64,000 nt of DNA from Catenuloplanes indicus. GTDB taxonomy: Bacteria; Actinomycetota; Actinomycetes; Mycobacteriales; Micromonosporaceae. This document shows, one piece after another, positions 1 to 8,726 of this stretch (the stretch's first letter is position 1; every line of letters starts with the position of its first letter). Made by a program: the position numbers and the translations under genes. The stretch lies in the NCBI RefSeq assembly GCF_030813715.1, contig NZ_JAUSUZ010000001.1:6324001-6388000 (forward strand), given 5' to 3'. The notes under the pieces were generated by a model. That model was given only the letters and a program-made list of their open reading frames with translations, was not told where the DNA came from and did no database searches.

Positions 1-37
1 ACGACATGGTCACCACCGGCGGTTAACCTGGCTCCTC

Positions 38-688
38 GTGGGATTCGCACCTGGCCGACTGATAATGCACCGGAACGTCCGTCACCACCGGATCGGCTGG
101 GTACGCCCGGTGCGGGTAGTGAGCGACGACGAGCGCGGCCTGCTGGTCTGGCTGGACCGCGGCACCCGGGTGCTGAACGAGGTCGCGACGGATGGGCGCG
201 GGCTGCGCGCGATGCCGTTCAGCGAGTGGGTCGGCCTGGACTACCGGCTGGACGAGACGGTCTGGCAGGGGCCGGGCGTGCTCAAGTTCATGCCGCCCGG
301 CGAGGCGCACTCGGTCTGGTGGTTCCGGGACGACGCCGGGACGTTCAGCGGGTGGTACGTGAACCTGGAGGCCCCCGTGCTCCGCTGGGACGACGGCGCG
401 GTGGCCGGTGTCGACATGGTCGACCAGGACCTGGACATCGTGGTCGCGCCGGACCGGACGTGGCGTTGGAAGGACGAGGACGAGTTCGCCGAGCGGCTGG
501 CGTTCCCGGACCACTACTGGGTGCCGGACGCGGACGCGGTGTGGGCCGAGGGCAAGCGCGTGGTGGAGCGGATCGAAGCGGGCGAGTTCCCGTTCGACGG
601 CACCTGGACCGACTTCGCGCCGGACCCGGCGTGGACTCCCGGCGTGCCGCTCCCCGGCTGGGACCGGCCGGTGCTTGAGCGCCTTTAA
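38..688 (+). CDS. DUF402 domain protein
   Basis: A 216-residue protein of the DUF402 family. The N-terminal FAPG segment, the GWVRPVRVV strand and the acidic, tryptophan-rich C-terminal half fit the fold, which includes some nucleoside di/triphosphate phosphatases and RNA-associated proteins. The GTG at 38 is preferred over the ATG at 65 because the family motif begins before residue 10. No clear ribosome binding site is visible. It stands alone upstream of the rpsP cluster and ends 226 bases before it. The substrate cannot be read from the sequence. Confidence 0.8.
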   Translation: MGFAPGRLIMHRNVRHHRIGWVRPVRVVSDDERGLLVWLDRGTRVLNEVATDGRGLRAMPFSEWVGLDYRLDETVWQGPGVLKFMPPGEAHSVWWFRDDAGTFSGWYVNLEAPVLRWDDGAVAGVDMVDQDLDIVVAPDRTWRWKDEDEFAERLAFPDHYWVPDADAVWAEGKRVVERIEAGEFPFDGTWTDFAPDPAWTPGVPLPGWDRPVLERL

Positions 689-867
689 AGACCTTTTGCC
701 CGATATGTGTACGGGATGCGGGGTCGTTTCATACGCGGGCCCCGGATCTGGCACAATGGTGAGCTGGTATCCGGCACGCGTTTGTTGCCCTCTAACTACG
801 AGCGCGGCGCCAATCCTCGAAGCATCGGATCCCATGCCCCACGTGGGAGCCCGCCTGCTCACCCGCG

Positions 868-888
868 CACCGGTCGTCCAGACCGGTG
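868..888 (+). promoter_or_regulatory. Hairpin in rpsP leader
   Basis: An 8-bp perfect stem (CACCGGTC with GACCGGTG) and 5-base loop lie 26 bases before the rpsP start. A structured leader is plausible for ribosomal-protein feedback control. This is only a hairpin read by eye, with no match to a named leader family. Confidence 0.35.
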
Positions 889-914
889 TAGATCGCAACA
901 GGAGCGAACAGACA

Positions 915-1355
915 GTGGCCGTAAAGATCCGGCTCCTGCGGATGGGCAAGATCCGCAACCCCCAGTACCGCATCGTCGTGGCCGACTCGCGGACCAAGCG
1001 CGACGGCCGGGCCATCGAGTACGTGGGCATCTACCAGCCGAAGGAGCACCCTTCGGTGATCGAGGTCAAGTCCGACCGGGTGCAGCACTGGCTGTCGGTC
1101 GGCGCGCAGCCGTCCGAGGCCGTGCAGCGCATCCTGGAGAAGACCGGCGACTGGCAGAAGTTCAAGGGTCTGCCGGCCCCGCCGCCGCTCCTGGTCGCGG
1201 AGCCGAAGGCGGACCGCAAGGCCGTCTACGACGCCGAGTCGCAGGCTGCCGCGGGCGTCACCCCGGCGAAGTCGGCCTCGAAGAAGGCCGAGCCGAAGGC
1301 CACCGAGGCCAAGGCCGAGGAGTCCTCCGATGCGGGCGCCGGCGACGCGAGCTGA
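915..1355 (+). CDS. rpsP: 30S ribosomal protein S16
   Basis: Ribosomal protein S16, a small-subunit assembly protein. The conserved N-terminus ([19 protein letters not shown]) and the [17 protein letters not shown] segment are clear. The product has 146 residues; the last 40 form the Ala/Lys/Glu-rich tail common in actinobacterial S16. The GTG start at 915 is preceded by AGGAGC at 900-905. It is the first gene of the rpsP-KH-rimM-trmD cluster, and its 3' end overlaps the KH gene by 26 bases, which suggests coupled translation. Confidence 0.97.
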   Translation: MAVKIRLLRMGKIRNPQYRIVVADSRTKRDGRAIEYVGIYQPKEHPSVIEVKSDRVQHWLSVGAQPSEAVQRILEKTGDWQKFKGLPAPPPLLVAEPKADRKAVYDAESQAAAGVTPAKSASKKAEPKATEAKAEESSDAGAGDAS

Positions 1356-1590
1356 CGGGGCGCTCCGGCCCGCGCTGGAGCACCTCGTCAAGGGCATCGT
1401 CGACCACCCGGACGACGTGCGCGTCCGGCTCGTCGACTCGCGCCGCGGTAAGCGGCTGGAGGTGCGCGTCCACCCCGAGGACCTGGGAACGGTCATCGGG
1501 CGTGGCGGCCGCACCGCCAAGGCGCTGCGTACCGTGATCGGGTCGATCGGCGGGCGTGGCGTGCGAGTCGACATAGTCGACGCGTACTGA
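1330..1590 (+). CDS. khpA: KH-domain RNA-binding protein (KhpA type)
   Basis: An 86-residue single KH-domain protein. The segment [18 protein letters not shown] and the GRGG loop (GxxG, about residues 57-60) mark the nucleic-acid-binding KH fold of the KhpA/YlqC family. Family members bind RNA and are tied to cell-size control and ribosome work in Gram-positive bacteria. The only good start lies inside the end of rpsP, in another frame. It is followed four bases later by rimM. Confidence 0.93.
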   Translation: MRAPATRADGALRPALEHLVKGIVDHPDDVRVRLVDSRRGKRLEVRVHPEDLGTVIGRGGRTAKALRTVIGSIGGRGVRVDIVDAY

Positions 1591-1594
1591 ATCG

Positions 1595-2167
1595 ATGCTC
1601 CTCATCATCGGGCACATCGCTCGCGCGCACGGCGTGCGTGGCGAGGTCGCCGTGCACGTCCGCACGGACGAGCCCGAGGCGCGTTTCGTCCCCGGGGCGG
1701 TGCTGACCACCGAGATCTCCTCGAAGGTCCGCACCGCTCCGGCGGACGGCGCCCCGGTTCCGGCCGGCGCCGTGCGCTTCGAGGTGCCGAAAAAACTGAC
1801 CATCGAGACGGTACGGCCGCATCAGGACAAACTGCTCGTGACGTTCGAGGGCATCCTCGACCGGGACGAGGCGGAGGCCATGAAGGGTGTCCTGCTCTGC
1901 GTGGACAGCTCCGAGGTCGCGCCGCTGGACGACCCGGACGAGTTCCGCGACCATGAGCTGGTCGGGCTGACCGTGGTCGACACCGCCGGCGAGAAGCTCG
2001 GCGAGGTGCTGCGGATCGACCACGCGGCCGCGTCCGACCTGATCGTCCTGAAGCGGGCGCAGGGCGGTACGGCGCTGATCCCGTTCGTCCGGCAGATCGT
2101 CCCGACGGTGGACGTGGCCGGCGGCCGGGTCGTGGTCGACCCGCCGGAAGGCCTGCTGGACCTGTAG
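1595..2167 (+). CDS. rimM: Ribosome maturation factor RimM
   Basis: RimM, the 16S processing and 30S head assembly factor that binds S19. The N-terminal signature IGHIARAHGVRGEVAV and the C-terminal PRC-barrel segment (GEVLRIDHAAASDLIVL through LIPFVRQIVPTVD) are present. The 190-residue length is slightly above the usual 170 because of a loop near residues 45-65. The stop codon directly abuts the trmD start, so the two are almost certainly co-translated. Confidence 0.96.
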   Translation: MLLIIGHIARAHGVRGEVAVHVRTDEPEARFVPGAVLTTEISSKVRTAPADGAPVPAGAVRFEVPKKLTIETVRPHQDKLLVTFEGILDRDEAEAMKGVLLCVDSSEVAPLDDPDEFRDHELVGLTVVDTAGEKLGEVLRIDHAAASDLIVLKRAQGGTALIPFVRQIVPTVDVAGGRVVVDPPEGLLDL

Positions 2168-2953
2168 ATGCGCGTCGACGTACTGACGATCTTCCCGGAC
2201 TACTTCGCCCCGCTCTCGCTCTCCCTGATCGGGAAGGCGCGGACCACGGGGTTGCTCGACGTGGGCGTGCACGACCTGCGGGAATGGACGCACGACGTGC
2301 ACCGGACCGTTGACGACACGCCCTACGGCGGCGGGCCCGGCATGGTCATGCGGCCGGAGCCGTGGGGTGCCGCGTTCGACACGCTCCTGCCCGTACCGCC
2401 GGAAGATCTTGATGTTGCTCCGGTGTTGATCGTGCCGACGCCGGCCGGTGAGCGCTTCTCCCAGGCTCTCGCGGCCGATCTCGCGGCTGAGCAGCGGTTG
2501 ATCTTCGCCTGCGGACGGTACGAGGGGATCGACCAGCGGGTGCTGGAGGACGCCGCGACCCGGATGCGGGTGCGTGAGGTCTCTCTCGGCGACTACGTGC
2601 TGTTCGGCGGCGAGGTCGCGGTGCTGGTGATGCTGGAGGCGGTCGTGCGGCTGCTCCCTGGCGTGATCGGGAATGCGGATTCACTGACCGAGGAGTCACA
2701 CGCGAACGGCCTGCTGGAAGCGCCGCTCTACACGAAGCCGGCGGTCTGGCGCGGGCGCGAGGTGCCCGAGGTGCTGCGCTCCGGCGACCATGGCAAGATC
2801 GCCAAATGGCGGCGGGCGCAGTCCCTTCTGCGCACGGCCGCGCAGCGTCCGGATATGCTGGCCAGTGCCGCACCGGAGACGCTGGACAAGCACGATGTCG
2901 CCACGTTGACCGGGGCCGGATTTCCGGTGCCCGAGGCCGGTGTGGCAAAGTAG
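2168..2953 (+). CDS. trmD: tRNA (guanine-N1-)-methyltransferase
   Basis: TrmD, a SPOUT-class methyltransferase that makes m1G37 in tRNA with S-adenosylmethionine. Visible signatures are [13 protein letters not shown] at the start, [13 protein letters not shown], the trefoil-knot SAM site [13 protein letters not shown] and [13 protein letters not shown], and SLTEESH. At 261 residues it has normal length. Its start directly follows the rimM stop. A 112-base gap separates it from rplS. Confidence 0.98.
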   Translation: MRVDVLTIFPDYFAPLSLSLIGKARTTGLLDVGVHDLREWTHDVHRTVDDTPYGGGPGMVMRPEPWGAAFDTLLPVPPEDLDVAPVLIVPTPAGERFSQALAADLAAEQRLIFACGRYEGIDQRVLEDAATRMRVREVSLGDYVLFGGEVAVLVMLEAVVRLLPGVIGNADSLTEESHANGLLEAPLYTKPAVWRGREVPEVLRSGDHGKIAKWRRAQSLLRTAAQRPDMLASAAPETLDKHDVATLTGAGFPVPEAGVAK

Positions 2954-3065
2954 AGAGGTTGCCGCGATCGGGGCACGTCCCCGCATGCGCAACGGATAGT
3001 TTTCTTTCGCGCCGCCACTGGCCATGGCGCGGGGATTCGCCACGAGCCTTGAGGATGCAGCAGCG

Positions 3066-3422
3066 ATGAACACGCTCGACGCACTGGACGCCCAGTCGCA
3101 GCGGACCGACATCCCGGACTTCCGCGCCGGTGACACCCTGAAGGTGCACGCGCGCGTCGTCGAGGGCAACCGCTCCCGTGTCCAGGTCTTCCAGGGTGTC
3201 GTCATCCGGCGCCACGGTGCCGGCCTGCGCGAGACCTTCACCATCCGGAAGGTGAGCTTCGGCGTCGGCGTCGAGCGCACCTACCCGCTGAACAGCCCCG
3301 CGATCGACCGCCTCGAGGTCATCACCCGCGGTGACGTTCGCCGGGCGAAGCTGTACTACCTCCGTGAGCTCCGCGGCAAGGCCGCGAAGATCAAGGAGAA
3401 GCGCGAGGCGGTCACCCGCTGA
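3066..3422 (+). CDS. rplS: 50S ribosomal protein L19
   Basis: Ribosomal protein L19, located at the 30S-50S interface. The 118-residue product contains the family segments [50 protein letters not shown] and [17 protein letters not shown]. The ATG at 3066 is chosen because GAGGA lies at 3051-3055 and because L19 proteins begin a few residues before this LDALD segment. A small hairpin (TGGCG/CGCCA, 3025-3042) lies in the leader, but its meaning is unclear. Confidence 0.97.
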   Translation: MNTLDALDAQSQRTDIPDFRAGDTLKVHARVVEGNRSRVQVFQGVVIRRHGAGLRETFTIRKVSFGVGVERTYPLNSPAIDRLEVITRGDVRRAKLYYLRELRGKAAKIKEKREAVTR

Positions 3423-3496
3423 CGTCCCCCGTCCGGGTAAACCTTCTCTCGCTCCGACAGCAGCCGTAGCGCCGAACGCGACCTAAGCTTGCTTCT

Positions 3497-4552
3497 GTGA
3501 CGTACGGGCGCTACGACGGCGACAGTCGAGAAACATCGCCCTACCGCTCGACGCCTCCCCCCGCGGATTCCGACGGGGACGGGGCTCGGGCGGTAGTGCT
3601 GTATCCGGGGTCCGGCGGGTCGTTCTTCGACGGGCCGGAGCCGGACGATGCCGAGCGCCCCCGCCGCCGTCGCGGCTCCGCGGGTTCGGCCGGCCCGGTC
3701 GCTGCGGGTGCCGCCGACGAGAAGCCCCGGCGTCAGGTGAAGCAGATGGCGCTCTGGCTGGAGCTGCCGATCCTGCTGGTGGTCGCGTTCTGCCTGGCCG
3801 TGCTGATCCGCACGTTCCTGGTGCAGGCGTTCTACATCCCGTCCGGGTCGATGGAGAACACACTGCTCGTCGGCGACCGGGTGCTGGTCAACAAGGTCGT
3901 CTACGACGTGCGTACGCCGGAGCGCGGCGAGGTCGTGGTCTTCCGCGGCACCGACCGGTGGGCGCCGGAGCACACCGACGACACGTCCGGCCTGACGTTC
4001 ATGACCAGGCTCAGCCGTACGATCGGCGACCTGGTCGGCGTCGGCCGGCCCGGCGAGAAGGACTTCATCAAACGGGTGATCGGCGTCGGCGGCGACACCG
4101 TCTCGTGCTGCGACGAGCAGGGCCGCATCCTGGTCAACGGCACACCGATCGACGAGCCGTACATCTTCGAGGACTCGCCGCTGGACGACACGGTCGGCGA
4201 CGGCAACGACTGCCGCTCCCGCCGCTTCCAGGAGATCGTCATCCCGGAGGGCCAGATCTTCGTGATGGGCGATCACCGCTCGGTCTCCCAGGACGCCCGC
4301 TGCCAGGGCCCGGTCCCGGTGGAGAACGTGGTCGGCCAGGCGTTCGTGATCGTCTGGCCCCGGGACAGCTGGGCTGGGATTCCCGTGCCGGAGGTGTGGG
4401 ACGACGTGCCGGCCTCCTCCGCCGCGCCTCAGGACACGACGCCTGACACTCAAGGAGGATTCGTGCTCACTGTCCCCTTGTTGGCATCTCTGGCGCTAAA
4501 GGCGCGTTCCCGGTCTCGGTTCTCAGCCGGTCGTCGTAGGCTGCCTTCGTGA
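3497..4552 (+). CDS. lepB: Signal peptidase I, long form
   Basis: Type I signal peptidase (S26), a membrane enzyme that cleaves signal peptides from exported proteins. An unusual 80-residue Pro/Gly/Asp-rich cytoplasmic extension precedes one transmembrane helix (about residues 90-110). The catalytic Ser118 sits in GSMENTL and the general-base Lys192 in DFIKRVIGVGGD. A second hydrophobic stretch near the C-terminus (LTVPLLASLAL) may be membrane-associated. It overlaps the second signal peptidase by 4 bases (GTGA), so the two form an operon and probably arose by duplication. Confidence 0.95.
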   Translation: MTYGRYDGDSRETSPYRSTPPPADSDGDGARAVVLYPGSGGSFFDGPEPDDAERPRRRRGSAGSAGPVAAGAADEKPRRQVKQMALWLELPILLVVAFCLAVLIRTFLVQAFYIPSGSMENTLLVGDRVLVNKVVYDVRTPERGEVVVFRGTDRWAPEHTDDTSGLTFMTRLSRTIGDLVGVGRPGEKDFIKRVIGVGGDTVSCCDEQGRILVNGTPIDEPYIFEDSPLDDTVGDGNDCRSRRFQEIVIPEGQIFVMGDHRSVSQDARCQGPVPVENVVGQAFVIVWPRDSWAGIPVPEVWDDVPASSAAPQDTTPDTQGGFVLTVPLLASLALKARSRSRFSAGRRRLPS

Positions 4553-5193
4553 TCGACGAGCAGACCGACAAGCCACGCAGTTCGTTCTGGAAAGAACTCC
4601 CCATCCTCCTCGGTGTGGCGCTGCTTGTCGCCATCCTGGTGCGGACGTTCGTGCTCCAGACGTTCTACATCCCGTCCCCCTCCATGGAGCACACGCTCAA
4701 CGTCTACGACCGGGTCCTGGTCAACAAGCTCGTGTACAACTTCCGCGACCCCGCGCGCGGCGAGATCATCGTGTTCGAGGCGCCGGAGGGCTGGCGCAGC
4801 ACGCCCAAGGGCGAGGACTTCATCAAGCGCATCATCGGCGTCGGCGGCGACCGGGTCATGTGCTGCGACGCACAGGGGCGCCTCCAGGTCAACGGCGTCT
4901 CCCTCGACGAGCCGTACATCTACTCGGAGAACGGCGTCCAGGACCCGCCCGCCTCCACCGAGTTCGACATCGTGGTGCCGGACGGCCGGCTCTGGGTGAT
5001 GGGCGACCACCGGTCGCAGTCCGGCGACTCACTGGAGCACTGGACCACGTCGGACGGCGACATGGCCAAGTCGACGATCTCCGAGGAAGCCGTCGTCGGG
5101 CGCGCGTTCGTGCTGTTCTGGCCGTTCTCCCGGGTCGACTGGCTGTCCGCGCCGGAGACGTTCGAGCAGGTACCGTCCGGCAGCGGCGGCTGA
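4549..5193 (+). CDS. lepB: Signal peptidase I, short form
   Basis: A second type I signal peptidase of 214 residues. It lacks the long N-terminal extension of its upstream paralogue: only about 13 residues precede the single transmembrane helix. Catalytic Ser45 (PSMEHTL) and Lys93 (DFIKRIIGVGGD) are both present, as is the CCDAQGRLQVNG segment shared with the upstream copy. Tandem signal peptidases are common in filamentous actinomycetes with large secretomes. The GTG start lies within the upstream stop region. Confidence 0.95.
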   Translation: MIDEQTDKPRSSFWKELPILLGVALLVAILVRTFVLQTFYIPSPSMEHTLNVYDRVLVNKLVYNFRDPARGEIIVFEAPEGWRSTPKGEDFIKRIIGVGGDRVMCCDAQGRLQVNGVSLDEPYIYSENGVQDPPASTEFDIVVPDGRLWVMGDHRSQSGDSLEHWTTSDGDMAKSTISEEAVVGRAFVLFWPFSRVDWLSAPETFEQVPSGSGG

Positions 5194-5213
5194 GGGTCTC
5201 CTAGGCTGATGTG

Positions 5214-5672
5214 ATGGTGGACTTCGTGCCGCGCCGGGCGGCTCGTGTGCTGCTGGTCGACGAGGCCGGGCGGGTGCTGCTGTTCCGGGGCGTCGACCCG
5301 GGGCGGCCGGGCGAGCCGTACTGGTTCACGATCGGCGGAGGCCTCGACGCAGGCGAGACACCGGCCCAGGCCGCCGCGCGCGAGCTGCGCGAGGAGGCCG
5401 GGCTGGACCTGCCGGTGGCCGCGCTGGGCGAGCCGGTGCACGCCGAGGTGACCGAGTTCCCGTTCGACGGCGTGTGGTACCGGCAGGAGCAGGAGTTCTT
5501 CCTGGTGCGCTCGTCCGGCGCCGAGATCGACACGAGCGGGTTCGACGAGGTCGAGCGGGGCAGCATCACGTCGTACCGGTGGTGGTCCCCGCCCGAGCTG
5601 GAGTCCGCGACCGAGCCGGTCCATCCCGCGGACCTCGTGGACGTGCTGCGGCGGGTGACCGCCGGTGCTTAG
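5214..5672 (+). CDS. Nudix hydrolase
   Basis: A 152-residue Nudix hydrolase that cleaves a nucleoside diphosphate linked to another moiety, using divalent metal. The complete Nudix box GX5EX7REUXEEXGU reads GGLDAGETPAQAAARELREE followed by AGL. The flanking beta strands are typical. The substrate cannot be inferred. It lies 17 bases after the short signal peptidase and overlaps rnhB by 8 bases. A GTG directly before the ATG is an equal start candidate. Confidence 0.9.
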   Translation: MVDFVPRRAARVLLVDEAGRVLLFRGVDPGRPGEPYWFTIGGGLDAGETPAQAAARELREEAGLDLPVAALGEPVHAEVTEFPFDGVWYRQEQEFFLVRSSGAEIDTSGFDEVERGSITSYRWWSPPELESATEPVHPADLVDVLRRVTAGA

Positions 5673-6528
5673 CCCGCCGAAGACGATCGTGCGGCGTGAG
5701 GGCGGCATCTATGCGCTGGAGCGTGCGCTGCAACGCCGCGGGTTCACGCTGGTCGCCGGCGCGGACGAGGCCGGGCGCGGTGCCTGCGCAGGCCCGCTGG
5801 TCGCGGCCGCGGTGGTGCTGCCGACCGGCAAGCGCGGCGAGATCGACGGCCTGACCGACTCGAAGCTGCTGACCGCGGCCGCGCGCGAGCGGATCTACGC
5901 GGAAGTGGTCAAGCGGGCACTCGCGTACTCGGTCGTGGTCATACCGCCCACCGAGGTGGATGCGCGCGGCCTGCATGTGTGTAACCTCGCGGCCATGCGC
6001 CGCGCGCTCGCCTCGCTCGCCGTCCGCCCCGAGTACGTCCTGACCGACGGCTTCGCGGTGGACGGTCTCGGCGTGCCCGGGCTCGCCGTGTGGAAGGGCG
6101 ACCAGGTCGCCGCGTGCGTGGCGGCGGCGAGCGTGCTCGCCAAGGTCACCCGAGACCGGATCATGGTGGAGCTGGACGCCGAGTTCCCGGCCTACGGCTT
6201 CGCCGACCACAAGGGGTACGTGACCGCCGAGCACAACGCGGCACTGGCGCAACATGGCCCGTGCGTGGAGCATCGGTACTCGTACGCGAACGTGGCTGCC
6301 GCCTCCGGCCGCGACGGCAGCCCGCCCCGGGCCCGCCGCCCGGTCTCCGCGGAGTCCGATCGCCCGTCGGTCGTGTCGTCCGGCGGCACCGGTGCCGTGC
6401 TCGCGGGTGCCGAGGCGATGGCGCAAGTCGCCGCGGGCTGGAGTACCGTCGGCGTGGCATCGGAGCAGCAGCCACGACCGCCGACGTGGGTGGGGGAAGA
6501 TGGCCAGATGAAGGGCGGACAACGATGA
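5665..6528 (+). CDS. rnhB: Ribonuclease HII
   Basis: RNase HII, which removes RNA from RNA-DNA hybrids and single ribonucleotides from DNA. The motif GADEAGRGACAGPLVAA holds the first acidic metal ligands; YVLTDGFAV supplies a further aspartate, and the SVLAKVTRDRIM segment is conserved. The catalytic domain ends near residue 215. About 70 residues of low-complexity tail follow, giving 287 in total, longer than the usual 200-240. The GTG start overlaps the Nudix gene, and the stop overlaps the next ATG (ATGA). Confidence 0.95.
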   Translation: MLSPPKTIVRREGGIYALERALQRRGFTLVAGADEAGRGACAGPLVAAAVVLPTGKRGEIDGLTDSKLLTAAARERIYAEVVKRALAYSVVVIPPTEVDARGLHVCNLAAMRRALASLAVRPEYVLTDGFAVDGLGVPGLAVWKGDQVAACVAAASVLAKVTRDRIMVELDAEFPAYGFADHKGYVTAEHNAALAQHGPCVEHRYSYANVAAASGRDGSPPRARRPVSAESDRPSVVSSGGTGAVLAGAEAMAQVAAGWSTVGVASEQQPRPPTWVGEDGQMKGGQR

Positions 6529-6848
6529 GCGCAGAAGATCTCGAGAAGTACGAGACCGAGATGGAGCTGCAGCTCTATCGGGAGTACCGCGACATCGTCC
6601 GCCAGTTCTCCTATGTGGTCGAGACTGAACGGCGCTTCTACCTCGCCAACCACGTCGACCTGCACGTCCGCAACTCGGACGGCGAGGTCTACTTCGAGGT
6701 CGAGATGCAGGACGCCTGGGTCTGGGACATGTACCGGCCGGCCCGCTTCGTCAAGAACGTGCGCGTGATGACCTTCAAGGACGTCAACGTGGAGGAGCTG
6801 GAGAAGCCGGAGATCTCGCTGCCGACGGACACCGGCTTCCCCAGCTGA
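6525..6848 (+). CDS. DUF2469 protein
   Basis: A 107-residue acidic protein of the DUF2469 family. This small conserved actinobacterial protein follows rnhB in many genomes (Rv2901c in M. tuberculosis, from memory). The sequence MSAEDLEKYETEMELQLYRE and the VWDMYRPARFVKNVRVMTFKD block are highly conserved. No catalytic motif is visible and the function is unknown. Its start overlaps the rnhB stop by 4 bases. A strong terminator lies 18 bases downstream and ends this transcription unit. Confidence 0.95.
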   Translation: MSAEDLEKYETEMELQLYREYRDIVRQFSYVVETERRFYLANHVDLHVRNSDGEVYFEVEMQDAWVWDMYRPARFVKNVRVMTFKDVNVEELEKPEISLPTDTGFPS

Positions 6849-6866
6849 CCTCCTTCCCTCCCTCCC

Positions 6867-6907
6867 GGCCCGGAGCCGCGGCGATCGCGCCGCTCTCCGG
6901 GCCTTTT
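6867..6907. terminator. Rho-independent terminator after DUF2469 gene
   Basis: A 9-bp GGCCCGGAG/CTCCGGGCC outer stem encloses a second GCGGCG/CGCCGC stem and is followed by TTTT. It closes the forward rpsP-to-DUF2469 gene set. Confidence 0.85.
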
Positions 6908-7484
6908 CATGTTGTGGGACCGGCAGGCCCGTTCGGTGCGCCACGGGTGCGCCGGTAGGTCTGGTTTCGCAGGTGGTGCGCGTGCGGCGTTTGTCGCTTG
7001 TGGCTATGGGCGCGAGAGGCGTGCCGGGAGTGCGCGACTTCGCGTGGCGGAGCAGCCGGTTCTCGTAGAGAACCGCGCTGTGCCGCGCTGGCGTGCTGTG
7101 CTGTGCCGATCCGCGTGCTGGCCTGCTGTTGCGTACCGCGCCGTTGCGCGCGGCACCGTTCCGGCTTTCGTGCTGGGCGGCGTTCGTGCCGCACCACCAT
7201 GGGTTCGTGCCGCCCGGCATTCTCGACTCGGTCGCTCTCGCGCCGTGCGGTCGAGCGATCCGCACCGCGCCGGCCTTTCGTGCCGCGCCGGCTCCCACAT
7301 CGCATGGTGTTTTTGTGGTGCGGCGGTTTGCGCGTTGCGGGATTCGCGCGGTGCGCTGGTCACCTGCGTGGCGGTGTGCCCTGGGACGGCTGTGGCGTCG
7401 TCGCGGTAGGCGGTGCGGGTCTCGGCGGGGACAGCGCGGCCAGCGTTGCGGTGTGGCCTGCGGAGAGCGGCACGGCGGTGGCGG
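6908..7484. other. Gene-poor stretch at inversion boundary
   Basis: These 577 bases hold no convincing gene. Open frames exist on both strands, but they are Arg/Ala/Cys-rich, lack ribosome binding sites and lack the sharp third-position GC bias of the neighbours. Words such as TCGTGCCGC and GCGTGCTG recur irregularly, giving a scrambled, decayed look. It separates forward DUF2469 from the block of reverse genes, so it could be a rearrangement scar. Confidence 0.5.
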
Positions 7485-8348
7485 TCAAGGGCTTGGCCGT
7501 CGTGGGAGGAGGCGGACTCGGCCGAGCGCGAGGAGCGTCAGAGGGTCGAGGTAGTCGGCTCCTCGGCGTAGACCCCAGTGCAGGCAGGCTGCGACGGGAC
7601 AGCCGGGATGACCGGTGGTCAGCGCGCCTAGCGGAGTCCCGGCGGTCACGAGCCGGCCGGGCGCGATTGCGATGTGGAGCGGCTGATAGGTAGTGCGCAA
7701 GCCACCGGGATGCTCGACACTCACCACGCCCTTGCCCGCGACCTGACCGGCGAAGATCACCCTTCCGGCTCCGGCGGAACGAACGACCGTGCCGGGAAGA
7801 GCGCCGAGATCAACACCACGATGGCCGGAGAGCCAACGCTGCGGCGGCGGATCGAAGCGGCGGACGATCGGCGGAAACGTTCCGCTCAACGGCCAGACAT
7901 ACCTGCCCTCGGCCGGCGCGGAGGCACCAGGAGACGGTCCGCGGGCCGACGCTTCCCGGCCGCCGGCGGACGGTGGTGCGGTTGCCGACGGTGTCTGCGG
8001 CGAGCTCGATCCGGTGTTCGGGAACGGTGCCGCCTGAACCGGCACGGCCCGCGCGACCGGAGAATCCGGTGCTGCCACCGGTGTGATCTGCGCGTCCAAC
8101 CGCCGAGTTGCTGGCATCGGTGCCGGCTGCGCACTCCAGGGTGGAGGCGCGGGCATCGGTGTGCTCTCCGCGTCCGGCGGCCGAGTTGCTTGCGCCGGTG
8201 TCGTCCGGGCGCCGGAGGAGCGCGCCGTTGACACCGATGCGGTGTGCACGCCCGAGCGAGCGGGGGAGCGGGAAGGAACAGCTGCGCTGCCGGGCGGCAG
8301 GAGCGCCGCCACGGTGAGAATGATGAGGGAGGGCGCGGTGGAATTCAT
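7485..8348 (-). CDS. M23-family (LytM-like) secreted protein, degenerate site
   Basis: A 287-residue secreted protein with a signal peptide (residues 1-23), a 120-residue Pro/Ala/Ser-rich spacer and a C-terminal M23 peptidase domain (about 150-270). Zinc-ligand positions are kept: His176 and Asp180 in GHRGVDLG, and His257 in CLHWG. The two catalytic histidines of active LytM enzymes are replaced: Pro223 in YQPL and Cys255 in CLH. It may bind peptidoglycan or regulate another enzyme rather than cut. I recall this CLHWG variant in other actinobacteria. The ATG at 8348 is chosen because it opens the signal peptide. Confidence 0.85.
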   Translation of the reverse strand: MNSTAPSLIILTVAALLPPGSAAVPSRSPARSGVHTASVSTARSSGARTTPAQATRPPDAESTPMPAPPPWSAQPAPMPATRRLDAQITPVAAPDSPVARAVPVQAAPFPNTGSSSPQTPSATAPPSAGGREASARGPSPGASAPAEGRYVWPLSGTFPPIVRRFDPPPQRWLSGHRGVDLGALPGTVVRSAGAGRVIFAGQVAGKGVVSVEHPGGLRTTYQPLHIAIAPGRLVTAGTPLGALTTGHPGCPVAACLHWGLRRGADYLDPLTLLALGRVRLLPRRPSP

Positions 8349-8726
8349 GCGCCGAGGATCGCGCGAACACCATGCCTGTCGAATGCCGAGTCTCGGATCT
8401 GTGGACGAACTTTCTGCCTGTGGATAACCCGTCGCAGACTGGCGTGCTGCCACAGACTGGACCCGTGACGGAGCCACGGAACATCCCCGGTGATCTGTCC
8501 GGTGCGGAGGTGTGTGTTGCGGTCCAAGAGACGCGCAGACCTCGTGCGGCCGGGTCTCGGGCTCCCGGCTGCCCGATCGAGGAACCGGAGCACGTCGTCC
8601 GTGTGCGAGAGGGAAACCGGTCTTGCGGCCACGGATCGTGCAGGGAGGAGCGCCGGCGACGACCGGTGCCCGCGGGAGCGTGCGGAAAACGACCCGCCGG
8701 CAGCGGGAATGCGATTGTGGTCCTGG
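8349..8726. other. Intergenic region with repeat copy A
   Basis: These 378 bases lie between two reverse genes. They must hold the promoter of the M23-like gene, though no clear -35/-10 pair is seen. The stretch near 8395-8430 has repeated CTGTGGA words. The end nearest the aminotransferase gene holds repeat copy A. Open frames here are not convincing. Confidence 0.5.
8641..8709 (-). repeat. Interspersed intergenic repeat, copy A
   Basis: On the reverse strand this reads TTCCCGCTGCCGGCGG, then TTCCGCACGCTCCCGCGGGC, then GGTCGTCGCCGGCGCTCCTC. Nearly the same words in the same order and spacing occur at 36119-36200 and 55966-56036. It starts about 18 bases beyond the 3' end of the aminotransferase gene. 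Confidence 0.7.

Noticed and set aside
3-26. Frame ending GAC ATG GTC ... TAA at the window edge
   Set aside because: It could be the last seven codons of an upstream gene, but the stretch is too short to support a call.
3025-3042. Hairpin in the rplS leader as a specific L19 leader RNA
   Set aside because: Only a 5-bp stem; I could not match it to a known leader family.
6909-7409. 166-residue forward frame after the DUF2469 terminator
   Set aside because: Composition is Arg/Ala/Cys-rich without third-position bias; no ribosome site and no recognisable family.
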